Positions 1-11,428 of a DNA stretch of 64,000 nt are shown piece by piece. Source of the stretch: Cannabis sativa (lineage: Eukaryota > Streptophyta > Magnoliopsida > Rosales > Cannabaceae). The stretch spans positions 38,192,396 through 38,256,395 of the forward strand of contig NC_083603.1 in assembly GCF_029168945.1 (NCBI RefSeq), read 5' to 3'. The translations under genes were made by a program, and so were the position numbers. Positions within the stretch are counted from its first letter, which is position 1; each line of letters opens with the position of its first letter. The notes below the pieces were generated by a model that ran no database searches, was not told the DNA's origin, and saw nothing but the letters and a program-made list of their open reading frames with translations.

Positions 1-1
1 A

Positions 2-88
2 TTGGCCCGTTTCCGGGAGAAGAACAAGAAACTTAAGGCCGTTTTAGAGGAACGCAGGGGTCCCCGTCTTCCTCTCCGGGTTGACTAA
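2..88 (+). CDS. C-terminal tail of a possible antisense ORF of element G (partial)
   Basis: A plus-strand frame is open from the window edge for 28 codons and ends in TAA at 86-88. The tail is rich in Lys, Arg, Glu and Leu, like the end of a coiled coil. It runs opposite to the element and lies between the integrase end and the expected 3' LTR, the place where some Tat-lineage elements carry an antisense ORF and where element J in this window has one. It is short and cut by the window edge, so a chance open frame is possible. Confidence 0.3.
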   Translation: MARFREKNKKLKAVLEERRGPRLPLRVD

Positions 89-428
89 ATAATTTGCATG
101 TTTATTTTATCCTTCCCCTTTCTTATAGAACAATTCTATTTCCTTTTAAGGGGAGACATTTTATGGCCCGGCCTCAGGCCCCTTTCTTTTTTGGATTTTC
201 TTGTCTCTTGAACAATTTGTGTGTCTTTGAATCTATTTAACCTTTTACTTTTCCTATGTTTCTCCTGTTTATATTTATCTTGTTTTTTGCCCATAGGATA
301 TGCCTTAATAACCCCCTAAGTGACGTGAAAAGAAATTTTGAGGTCACTTAGTCTTTAAAAATTACATAAGAGGTTGCATACATTTGACCGGCACAGGATC
401 TTTTATAGAATATAAACTTCGCTTTTAA
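89..428. other. Spacer between integrase end and antisense ORF of G
   Basis: T-rich noncoding DNA with one small GC patch of repeated GGCC at about 163-181. No coding frame or LTR boundary is recognisable. It is the 3' region of G downstream of integrase on the minus strand. Confidence 0.5.
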
Positions 429-1277
429 CTATTGATAGTATTTGCAGAGGTGGTCAGCATTCCAGGCCCTAAGCACTGCGGTTCCGTCCATTCTTTTTAG
501 CTTATAGGTCCTAGAGCCAATTTTATCCTCAATTTTGTACGGTTCTTCACAATTTAGCCCAAGTACCCCCACTTCGGATTCTTGAGTGGCTGGAAAGACC
601 CGTCTTAGGACTAGTTCGCCAATGGTGAACTTTCTATCTTTGACCTTGGCATTGAAGTATTTAACCACCTTTCTTTGGTAAGCTGCCATTCGTACCTGAG
701 ACTCATCCCAGAGCTCGTCTGTTTGATCTAGCGCTTCTTGTAACAAGGCTTTGTTCGTTGCCGGATCATATGTCGCCCTTTTGTGGGATGGGAACAAGGT
801 TTCCACCGGGACCATAGCTTCCCACCCGTACACCATTCAAAATAGGGAGTGTCTGGTTGTGGTTCTTAGGGTGGTCCGATAGGCCCATAATACTCGTGGG
901 AGTTCTTCAGGCCAATTGTTCTTGCAAGCCAACAACTTTTTCTTTAGGGTAACTTTTACTATTTTGTTGATGGCTTCTTCCTGTCCATTTGTTTGCAGCC
1001 TTGCAATCGCGGAGCAGCTTTTAACGACTTTGTGTTGGTTGTAGAAGTTTGTGAATTCTTCGCAGTCAAACTGCTTCTCATTGTCTAAGACTATTTTATG
1101 AGGCAAGCCGTCACGACACACGATGTTTTTGATAACAAAGTCTAATGCTTTCTTAGCAGTTATGGTCTTCATAGGCTCGACCTCCATCAATTTTTTGAAG
1201 TAGTCTACGGCCACTATGGCATACTTTACCTCTCCCTTTCCCGTTGGTAAGGACCCAATGAAATCTATCCCCCACAC
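429..1277 (-). pseudogene. Ty3/Gypsy integrase, core and C-terminal domain, of element G
   Basis: The minus-strand frame reads an rve-type integrase core and then the C-terminal domain. The first catalytic Asp is in WGIDFIG right at the insertion edge, the second in VLDNEKQFD (about residue 65) and the Glu in NGQEEAINK (about residue 101). The C-terminal part has the usual GELVLRRVF and a final motif ending near HLCKYYQ. The two halves are in the same frame and are separated by one in-frame TGA at 837-839, in the segment just before VYGWEAMVPVE where the family normally has a Ser codon. The N-terminal zinc finger is missing, because Copia element A begins at 1278. Integrase inserts the cDNA copy into nuclear DNA; this copy is dead. 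Confidence 0.9.
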
Positions 1278-3158
1278 TGTTGGGCTTTATGCCCTAAATA
1301 AAACTCATTTCAATATAATCAGATTTACTTATTAATATAGATCAGAAATAACATTTAATGTTGCATGGTTCACATGATTTATTTCATGATTATATGTACA
1401 TAATGTATGAATTCTATTTAAGTCCAGAACATATCAATTTGTTAATGATTATAGTCTTGTCAACACAGTGGAATATAATCTTAATTATATGTTCGAAAGT
1501 TTATTCCCTGATTTTTCAGAACACTGGATTTAGACTGACATGGTATAATCAGCGATAGGTATTCTTACACCTTGGATAAGTGTTATGTCCTTTCCAGGAC
1601 ATTGGCAAAGTTTACCAGCATCGGATGTATGGAGTATACATCGGAAGGGACCGATATTGAACTTTGATTAGATATATTAGAATTTACCGTAATATCTATT
1701 CAATTCAATATCACCTGTTGATCCTAGATCAAATGATCTTAATCCTGATATGATTAGGTTCAATCTCAAGAGTGTTATTCGTGTTCTTTGATTTGTTAGT
1801 TAAGCCTACTTTTGGGTCAGGGTGATACGCACATTTTGGGAACACGGTAGTGCAATTGAGTGGGAGCGCTAACATAAATATGGAATCTATAGCTTCTATC
1901 TGGCGAATAGAAAGTAAAGGATGATTTCCTTCGAGCTTAGCCAAACGAAAATAAATGGTGGAGATCTCATTTCACTTAGCTGAAATATCATTTATACAAG
2001 GTTAAGTGTTTTAAGAATAACATACATTGTAGGGTGTTACGGTAATTTAATCCCTTTACAGTGTAAATCATCTATATAGAGGATCGTTGATCACATTAGG
2101 GTTATAACAATGGATAACTAATGACGTGTCTATATCGTGGAACATATAGAGCGTTCTATATACTGAGAGTGTAATTCTAAGTTCTATGCGTGGATTCAAT
2201 GAAGAATTAATAAGTCAGTGAGTTTAAGATATAAATTCTTGATCTACTTATTGGAAGCTCGGATATATAGACCGATGGTCCCCATACTAGTTGAGACCAT
2301 ACTACTTGTAAGACTCAGTTAATTGATTTCGATTAATCAATTATAATTCTAAAGTTAGACTATGTCTAGTTTATGAACTTTCACTAAGCAAGGGCGAAAT
2401 TGTAAAAAAAAAGAGATTCTAGGTTTATTTATTAATTAAGAGACTTTATATGTCTAATTAATAAATATATTAAATGACAATATTATTTAATAATTAATTT
2501 TTAGTTATTAAATAATTAGAATTGGCATTTAAATGGTTGAATTTGAAAATTGACGTTTTTGAGAAAATTAGATACAGGAATGATAAAACAGCAAAATTGC
2601 ATAAGTGAGGCCCATTATCCAAGGCCCATGGCCGGCCACACTTATAGGATTTTATCATTTATTTTTTCATTATTTTAATGCCAAATAATTCTAACTTAAA
2701 CCTAGGTGGTTACCTATAAATAGATAGTGATGGCTCTCATTCACACTTAACTTTGTCAGATGAAATTGAGCCTCCTATTCTCTATAGCCAAAATAACCTT
2801 CTCTCTTCTTTTCTTCTCTAAATTTCGAATTCCTTGAGTGAATGAGTGAGTGCCCACACACATTAAGTGGTATCTCAATCAAAGTGTGTAAGACTGTGGA
2901 AAACCATCCAATAAGAAGGAGAATCAGCATCAAAGGAAGGAGAGAAAGAGATCCAGGTTCAGATATTGATAATGCTCTGCTACAGAAAGGAATCAAGGGC
3001 TAGATATCTGAACGGAATGAGTCATTATATTTCGCTGCACCCAATGTAAGGTGTCCTAAACTTTATATGTGTTTATTTCATTATTTTAGAATTCATATTA
3101 AGATGTTAATGAAACATACTTGTTAGTAAATCTAGATCCTGGTAAAATATACCCAACA
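1278..3158 (+). repeat. 5' LTR of Copia element A
   Basis: It starts TGTTGGGCTTTATGCCCTA, ends CCCAACA and is followed by AC and a primer-binding site. At 1881 bp it is close to the 1.8-1.9 kb of the other copies here and of BARE/Angela LTRs. Open frames inside it recur in other copies only because the LTR recurs; I do not regard them as genes. Confidence 0.92.
2715..2722 (+). promoter_or_regulatory. TATA box of the element A LTR promoter
   Basis: TATAAATA lies about 440 bp before the LTR end and is followed by a CT-rich leader with CTCTCTTCTTTTC. The same box occupies the same place in the C, D, F and H LTRs, with a variant in B, so the U3/R boundary is probably some 30 bp downstream. Confidence 0.65.
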
Positions 3159-3160
3159 AC

Positions 3161-3173
3161 TGGCCTAAGAGCC
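3161..3173 (+). other. Primer-binding site of A
   Basis: TGGCCTAAGAGCC, two bases after the LTR end, matches the initiator-Met tRNA type site (TGGTATCAGAGC) with changes at three positions. The word GAGCCATGG that follows is shared by all five full Copia copies. Confidence 0.8.
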
Positions 3174-6100
3174 ATGGTAATGATTTACTTTCATGAAATA
3201 TGAATTGAAACGATGATTTGCATTGATTTGGATTGTTATCATGTGGTTTATGTGCTTATTTTATGATAGTTTAGAAATCGCAATATATGTTACTGAAATA
3301 TTTATTATTTCGATCAGGAATTATTTTTTCTGGAAAGTAGACAAAAAATTAATAAATTTAGACTTTTACAGAACCTAATTTGAATTTTTGATGAATTAGT
3401 TATGATTTTTTGAAGTTGGACGAAAACATCACGATTTGAATCCACACGCGCGCGCGGACGCTAAGACAACTCCTTTTCTGAAGGGCACCTCGCGCCACGT
3501 CCCACGGTCAAATGAGGCTGCTTGCAGCCTCTTTGTTGGGCCAGACATCCCATTCCGTGCACGCAGGGGTATGCAATGCATACCCCTGTGCCTCAAACTT
3601 ATTTTCGTCATAACTTTTGATTCAAAAATCGTTTTTCATTTAAACAAAAGCCAAATTTTGTCTGAATTTTGTGTAGAATCTAAATTTTCAATTAAAAATC
3701 TAATTTTCAGAATAAAATTAATTTCTATTAACTTTTTTAATTAATTAAAATTAGTTTCTGATATTAGTAGGCTTTGAATTTTGAAAATTTGATTTCTCAC
3801 AAAGGAGCCTTATGGTTAATTTTGAAATTTTAGATTATTTTATTTATTTTAATTATAAGATCAGTTATTATTTTTTAATTAAATTTTAAATGATCTTACT
3901 TAGATATTAAAATATTATCTTTTTTTTTTTAAAAAAAAAAAAATAATCTTGTTCAAATTTCAAAATTTGCTAACCATATCATATCTTTTTCAAATTTGTT
4001 ATTTTGAAAATATATTTTATTAATTAAAATTATAAGATTAGGAATATGTTAGGTTTAACATTTTATCTTATTAGATATTTTTTTATTAAAATTATATTTT
4101 GGCAAAAATAACATAAGATTTGAAAAATTGGTTAGTTTAGTTTGAATAGATATTTTAGGGTTTCAAAACATAAATTTTTCAGACGTATTATTTTATTATT
4201 ATTTTTTAAAATATTCTAACCATATAAAATATCTTATTTTTCAATTATTTTATTTATGTAATATTTAAATTTATTAAATTATAAGACTCATAATATAATA
4301 AAATATCTAAATTTAAAATTCAAGATATTATATTATATTATCTTATTAGAAATTTTAAATAAATTTAAATGTTGAATAAACTTGATATTTGAAAAATTGG
4401 TTAGATATTTTTTATTTTTTATTTTTTGTTAGAATTTAAGAAATTTAGGAGTTTGTTGAATTTTAAATTTTTTCAAATATTCTCTAACAACCTAAATTTG
4501 AATTCTAGTTAAGATATTTATTTTAAAATTTAATTTTTTTTTAAAAATTTTAAAATTGAGATATTTTAGCTTACTTTCCAAATATTCCAGATCAGTTAAT
4601 TGTTTGTATTGTTTGATTATATTATTATGTATTCAAATTTTTTTTTACAAACCTATTATTTATTTGATCTAAATTGCTATGATTAACTTGTTGACAGATC
4701 CAATGATCTGATTTTAATCATAGTCCAATTGTCAATAAATCTTATAAATAATTTGTAACAGGTAAATTTTGCAATTTCTTTCACCTGTGTAAACCTAGTA
4801 ACATGGTAGGGCCCATCCAAATCTTTTGACCTCTGTGAGCCTATATGTTTGCTATTGGGCTTAGATGCATATAGGAAGTCCATTTAAGTTTTACTAAGTG
4901 AATGGACTAGTTGCTAAAATAAATTTTAACATAAGTAAATTTATTTAGGCCCAATTAGATTTGGGCTTATTCAATGAATAATAATTGTTTATTTAAAGGT
5001 TTAATTCCTCTCTTTTGGGCCTTGTGTGAGAGTTGGGGGCCAATAGAAGTGGGTACGACATACTCAACCCAGCTACCCCTCACATAAACTACCCCAATTT
5101 GCCTTATTTAAATAATTGTATTAGGTTAATTATATTAGTCTAACCTAATTAAAATTGAATTAGCAACATAATTAACTTTTAAAATATATGAAATTTAATT
5201 TTTCATTTAATAGTTTAAAGTTAATTTTAGAAAAACACTTAGTAAATGAAATTATTCTAGATAGTTATTTCTAGTATTAGTTTTTTTTTCTAATATTTAA
5301 TTAGGAAAATATCATAGATTGTGAAATTAATTATTTAATAATTAATTTTGGTACAATCTAAGTTAAGTATATTTTTCCTAGTATTAAATTAGAATTAATA
5401 ATTAAGTCTTCTCTATACTTAATTATTTATTTCTTGAATTTAATACATTTAATTAAATTAAAAATTTAAATATTTAAGTTAATTTTCACCATTATACTTA
5501 AATATTATTATTTTCATGTTATTTAATTAAAATTGAAAATTATTTTAAGTTTGAAATCTTATTTCATATAACTTAAATTTGAATAATTTTCAAAATATAT
5601 TTTATTTTATTTTATTAATCTTTTTCCACAATTTGAAATTGCATTTCTTAAATGCATAAATTTCGAATTTTATTTGAAAAATAGATTAAAGTTGTAAATT
5701 ATTTATTTTAATTTTGGACCAACTTAAATCAATGATTTTTTCATTTAATGATTAATTAAATAAATGAAGTAAAATATATTTAATTAGAAAATGAATTAAT
5801 TAGTCAATGAAAGTCTAGATAGATATTATCTGTTTTTGCTTAAAGTATTTTTCTAGTGTATTTAATTAAATAGAAAATTAATATTTATGTTGATGTTCAT
5901 TATCATACTTAAATATTTGAAATTTTTCTTATATATTTAATTAAATAGGAATATTATATTTTTTGTTGTAAACTAATTTTATTAATTAATTTTGGGCCAA
6001 CATTAAATTAGAATAATTTTTCCAGTTTTATTTTTATTTTATTTTCACAAGCAATTTCAAAAATTGTATTCTTAAATACTTCAATTTTTCGAAATGCAAT

Positions 6101-6394
6101 ATATATATTTATAGAAAATTAAATTTGAGTTGTAAATTAATTTAAATTAATTTTGTAACAACTTAAATTGAATATTTTTCTAAATATTTATTGAAAACTA
6201 TTACTAAGATGGAAATAATTCATGTTATTTTCATATCGATCTAAGTAAAATTTATAAATATTAAATTAAAATTTATATTTAGAATTTTTCATTCTAAATT
6301 GAAAAATTTAATTAAATAAATATATATTTAAAATAAATTGATTGAAATAAATATTAGAAGAAAATACACTTTAAATAATGAGCTTTATTATTAG
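3174..6394 (+). other. AT-rich noncoding leader of A
   Basis: About 3.2 kb in which no gag or protease frame is recognisable and stops are dense in all frames. It holds a GC-rich hairpin cassette near its start, a T13-A13 run at about 3921-3950 and a conserved island at about 4680-5100 (GGGCCTTGTGTGAGAGTT, GGGTACGACA). The same leader is found in B, C and H. Confidence 0.7.
3443..3600 (+). other. GC-rich hairpin cassette in the leader of A
   Basis: In otherwise AT-rich DNA this block holds an alternating CG run (3444-3456), an 18-nt hairpin at 3514-3531 (GAGGCTGC-TT-GCAGCCTC) and a 25-nt near-palindrome at 3564-3588 with arms CAGGGGTATGCA and TGCATACCCCTG around a single A. It sits about 290-440 nt after the LTR. 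An RNA dimerisation or packaging role is an inference. Confidence 0.6.
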
Positions 6395-7190
6395 GATATT
6401 CGATCTCCATTGTTGGTTTTACATAGCGTTTGTTTTAGTGAGTAATCCTCCCTAATGGAGGAACGTTCATTAGCAAGTTCGCACCGTTTAATCTCGAAAG
6501 ATAAGTAGCTTTGTAAGTATTTTATATGGTATGGATCACCCTAATGGTGGCGACTGTATTTGACTTACAAAATATGAAACAATGGTCGCAGCTCATAAGA
6601 TAGAATAACCTTGACTCTTGCCTAAACGGGACAACACTGGATTCCAATCTTGATCAAATAAAAGGTTGGTAGAATGTTTAACATTTTAGATGAGCTGACA
6701 ACTCTATTCAATGGATGGTAGTTTTGACTCTCGCCAAAGAAGGACACTGATATTAGTTTGTTGAAGACCTTGGAAATTATTTAGGATTGTATGTTTTAGT
6801 ATTTTCACTTGTCATTCCTACTTGCTATATGGTTTAATAATTTCTGAATTGTGTTTGAATTTATATTAAACCATGTTATTTTCTGTTATTAAATTGTAGT
6901 TTAATTTCGAATCTTCATTGTTGGTCTAACTTGGTTTGTTTATCTAATGAGATAAATCCCTAATGGATTTTCACCATTACACATACATAATACTGTTAGA
7001 TCTCGAAAGATAAATATTGTATATGCAACATCTAGTTGTTCATCAATAGATGACACCTTAGACGAGTATTTTTACGATATGAAACAAGAAGATTGTATAA
7101 ATAAGATTACTTTGACTTTCGCTAATCGAAGCATCGTTGGATACTTATTTAAACAACGAAATTATCCTAATTCCTCTTAGCTCATTCATT
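6395..7190 (+). repeat. Diverged tandem duplication in the leader of A
   Basis: Two diverged units begin near 6397 and 6906 with TCGA(A)TCTxCATTGTTGGT. Each continues through CCTAATGGA, CATTAG or CATTAC, ATCTCGAAAGATAA, ATATGAAACAA and a GACTCTCGC-like word; that word occurs three times in all, near 6613, 6726 and 7111. Equivalent blocks are in B, C and H. Confidence 0.6.
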
Positions 7191-7639
7191 TCGAATTAGC
7201 TCAATAACATATCATTGGATGAATGCTCTATAAATCATTTCGTGTCATTCTATTTTTTCTCTTTAAAAATTAAATGACGCATATGATTATAATCCCGAAA
7301 TTCTATTCCACAATGATATAAATCCTCAATCTTAGAAATCTCCTACTTGTATGGGCAAATCAAACTTAGAGTTATATTAGTAGTGGTGGTCCAAGAAAGA
7401 ATTACTCATTATATTTGGTATAAATTTAAGTCTTTGACTTTAATTTTAGATTCCAAACAGAAATTTTCTTATATTTCTAATTCCAGAATACAATACAGTT
7501 ACACTTTCACAAGTGTTTAATAACCATTTTCTATCAATGGATTCAAATTGTATGGAATATAAGTTTAGTATTCTGTGACCAGGATCCACTTGCACTATTC
7601 TAAGAACTCTTTGATGTAACTAAACCTAAGTCATCAAAA
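7191..7639 (+). other. Noncoding stretch before the integrase relic of A
   Basis: AT-rich, no coding frame recognised. It contains an 80-odd-base segment (about 7405-7490) that is present in A, C and H and absent from B and F, which separates two subfamilies. Confidence 0.5.
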
Positions 7640-8020
7640 TGACACAACCACATATTTTTTTTAATCTATGGCTTTTGTATCTTGTTCATAGTGGTTTTGA
7701 CAAGATCAATCTCTGCAAAGAGTTTATGTGCCTATATCCACTGAAGTTGTTCATCTCATTCGTAGATGAATGTACATTCAGGGGTGGATATGAGTTTTTC
7801 GTTGTATTCTTAAAACGATAACTCTACATTATACCTTATGCAAAGAAATTTGAGATGTTTGAAAAAATTTTGAATTTCTAACAGTGGTGATAAACCATTA
7901 ATGTAAATGGTTAAAGATCTTGCGAACTGATAGGGGTGGAGAAATAATTAGTAGATATGCAGTTCAAAGATCATTAAATTGATTTTTGAATTATATCCAA
8001 ACTTACCTCCTCGGATATTT
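7640..8020 (+). pseudogene. Copia integrase relic of A
   Basis: Translated pieces in shifting frames match a Copia integrase core. There is FISFVDE...GGYEF at the place of the FIDDYSRYGY segment, then KILRTDRGGE at about 7915-7945, which is the second catalytic Asp region, then a piece like SKLTPP. Stops and frameshifts lie between the pieces. The zinc finger, first Asp and final Glu regions are not convincing. The same relic occurs in B, C, F and H. Confidence 0.65.
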
Positions 8021-8274
8021 TGATTTGCATATTGATGATTAGTTACTAGTTGTTGCCTAAGACCTTCTATGGTAATACAATTTCAGAATGATGTAATGGT
8101 TGTATACTTAATGTAAATCATTACTAGATTCATGGATGACCTAATCAAAATCTTAAGAAAAGCTAGAACTGTTAACCATGGTTTGTTAGCTATTGTAAGT
8201 GATTAGGGGTGGACTATCCCATAGTCAATAGATAAGAAAGTGTTTGTTTAAACAAATACTACTTTTCTAAGAAA

Positions 8275-9490
8275 ATGACTAAATCTGAAAATAAAGTAGC
8301 AATTAAAGGAGATATTTCTTTTGATTCCAAAAGTGTTCTATCATCTTATTTGACATATGATGATCCCACTGCCTCTGTTGTCTTACACAACCGAAGAGAT
8401 CAATACCATTTAGTTTTCTTAGACATAATTCACGGTACCTTTTCGTAGTGGGAGAGTTTCTAGGAACTCACCTTCTTATGACTTGGAAGACACTAGTGAT
8501 TAAAATCCATTGTGAGTTTAAACAAGTAATGGATTGTCAAGATAAGAAACTAAGAAAAAAAAGCCAATAGAACTATGGTTTAATCCATTCACATGGAGTA
8601 ACCTAAATTTTTCTATAACAAGGACATAAAAGGAAATTTTTGTTAGTAAGTCTTTTCAATGGACTTAACAAAACTTCCTGTTCCTAGTATTAAAGGTTTG
8701 AGTTTATCTAAACCTATGGCTTGTGGTATACCTGGTAATTACTTACTCTAATGCAAGCAACTTACTTTAGTAAGATGCTGAAGCATTTTCTTTCTAATGG
8801 CAATCTATAGAACCATCACAACTTCTTAGACGTAGATTTTATTTATCTAAGGAAAAGTCTCAACTATTCCAGAAAAGATAAAGCCATTATATCAACAGTG
8901 AGAGGTCTCAGGTATGCTTTAGTATGCCTTAGACCAGACACCTGCTGTTGAGTGGGAGCAATGAGTAGGTATCAGATTAATCCAGGGGAAGAACATTGGA
9001 AGAAAATAAGTAGATCTTAAGATTAAGAAGAGGAACTATATGTTAGTCTATAAGGGTGTGTTTAAAACTCTTAAACTACACCACATCAGATTTCGAGACT
9101 TGCCTTTGTGCTAGAAAGTCTGCTGATAAGATGGTGATTACTCTGGGGGTGGAGTAGTGATTTTGGAGAAGTGTAAAAACCTATCTGAAGTCTCTTAGTC
9201 AACTAGAGAGAGACTGAATGTTAAAGTTGCAGGAAATGTACTTATTCAGTCTAAGGAAAGTTCTATACATTTATGGCACCATTCCAAATTGCCTTAACTA
9301 CTAGTGTTACTTCCTGAATAACCAAGAAGTAGTTGCCCAAGGTATAGAATCCAGTATCCCAAGAGAGTAGACATATAGAGAGGAATTTCACATTATTAAT
9401 GATTTTGTGATTAAGGAAGAGTAATGGTGGAGAAAAGGTTGTGTTTAATTTAACCTTACAAATCCTATTACGAGGAGTTTACTACTACTA
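8275..9490 (+). pseudogene. Copia RT-end and RNase H relic of A
   Basis: Near 8905-9000 a frame reads YALVCLRPDTCC, then a TGA (8949-8951), then VGAMSRYQINPGEEHW, the RT/RNase H connection of Angela-type Copia elements. NYMLVYKG, YTTSDFETC and RKSADK follow, then the GGG-WRSVK region at about 9143-9175 with a missing base and an extra base. The last recognisable part is the end of RNase H at about 9375-9450. Only about 400 bp separate the pre-RT linker (about 8500) from the connection, too little for a whole RT, and I see no YVDD motif. The element could not make its own RT. Confidence 0.7.
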
Positions 9491-9501
9491 CACTTGATTT
9501 G

Positions 9502-11413
9502 TGTTGGGTTTTATGCCCTAAATAAAACTCATTTCATATAATCAGATTTACTTATTAATAAATATCAGAAATAACATTTTATGTTGCATGGTTCACATGA
9601 TTTATTTCATGATTATAGGTATATAATGTATGAATTCTTTTTAAGTCCAGAACATATGAGTTGGTTAAAGATTATAGTGTTGTCAGCACAGTGGAATATA
9701 ATCTTTATTATATGTTCAAAAGTTGATTCAATGATTTGTCAGAACACTGGATTTAGACTGACATGGTATAATCAGCGATAGGTATTCTTACACCTTGGAA
9801 AAGTGTTATGTCCTTTCCAGGACATTGGCAAAGTTTACCAGTATCGGATGCATGGAGTATGCATTGGAATGGACCGATATTGAACTTTGAATTAGATTTT
9901 GAAACTTACTGTAAACATCTATTCAATTCAATATCATAAGTTGATCCTAGATCACATGATCGAAATCCTGATATGGTTAGGCTCAATTTCAAGAGTGTTA
10001 CTCGTGTTCTTTGATTTGTTAGTTAAGCCTAGTTTTGTATCAGGGTGATACGTACATTTTGGGAACACGGTAATGCAATTGAGTGGGGGAGCGCTAACAT
10101 AAATATGGAATCTATAGCTTCTATTTAGCAAATAGAAGTAAAGGATGATTTCCTTCGAGCTTAACCAAACGAAGATAAATGGTGGAGATCTCATTTCACT
10201 TAGGTGAAATATCATTTATACAGGGTTAAGTGTTTTAAGGATAAAATACATTGTAGGGTGTTACGGTAATTTACTCCCTGTACAGTGTAAATCATCTATA
10301 TAGAGGATCATTGATCATATTAGGGTTATAACAATGGATAACTAATGACGTGTCTATATCGTGGAACATATAGAGCGTTTCTATATGACTGAGAGTGCAA
10401 TTCCAAGTTCTAAGTGTGGATTCAATGAGGAATTAATAAGTTAGGGAATTTACTTGGTAAATTCGGTTCGACTTATTGGAAGCTCGGTTATATAGACCCA
10501 TGGTCCCCATACTAGTTGAGACCATACTGCTTGTAAGACTCAGTTAATTGATTTTAATTAATCAATTATATCTCTAGAAGTTAGACTATGTCTACTTTAT
10601 GAATTCTCACAGTTTAAGGATGAAATCGTAAAGAAAAGGGTTTCTAGGTTTAATTATTAATTAAGAGACTTTGTATGTCTAATTAATAATTATTTTAAAT
10701 GACAATATTATTTAATAATCTATTTTAGTTATTAAATAATTAGTTTTGGCATTTAAATGATTAGAATTGGAAAAATGGCATTTTTGGAGAAATTGAAATA
10801 AAATTGAGGAAACTGCAAAATCCAAGTGAGGCCCACATCACCCTATGGCCGGCACCTCTTTGCTTGTTTCCCAATTATTATTTTTAATTTTAATTGCCAT
10901 GTAATTGCTAATCAAAGCCTAGCAAAAATAGGAAAGTGGTGGATCACACTAAATAAGGCAGTTAATTGATTACACAGTAATTAAGGAAACTGTTTTATTT
11001 GGAAAGTTGTGCTCTCCTTTTTCCCTATATAAAGGAACCTTGCTCTCTTCTCTTGTATGCATGATAAGCCACGAAATTAAGAGAGAAAAGAGAGAGAATT
11101 TTCGAAATCCTTGTGAGATGAGTAGTGCCCACACACATCAAGTGGTATCTCAATCATAGTATGGAAGACTATGGAATTTCTGCATCAAAGAAGGAGAAAA
11201 GAAGATCCAGGTTCAGATCTTGTTGATGCTCTGCTACAGAAAGGAATCAAGGGCTAGAGATCTGAACGGAAGGAGTCATAATATTCTGCTACACCCACTG
11301 TAAGGTTTTCTAACTTTATATGTGTTTATTTTCATTGTTTTAGAATTCATATTAGGTTGTTAATCCAACATACTTGTTAGTAAATCTAGATCCTGGTAAA
11401 ATAATTTCCAACA
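9502..11413 (+). repeat. 5' LTR of Copia element B
   Basis: It begins TGTTGGGTTTTATGCCCTA and ends TTTCCAACA. Its length of 1912 bp equals the reconstructed span of the 3' LTR. Confidence 0.95.
11026..11033 (+). promoter_or_regulatory. TATA box of the element B LTR promoter
   Basis: TATATAAA lies about 390 bp before the LTR end, followed by the CT-rich GCTCTCTTCTCTTG. It corresponds in position to the TATAAATA of the other copies. Confidence 0.6.
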
Positions 11414-11415
11414 AC

Positions 11416-11428
11416 TGGTACCAGAGCC
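11416..11428 (+). other. Primer-binding site of B
   Basis: TGGTACCAGAGCC, two bases after the LTR. It differs from the initiator-Met type TGGTATCAGAGC at one base and is the best-preserved PBS in the window. Confidence 0.88.
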
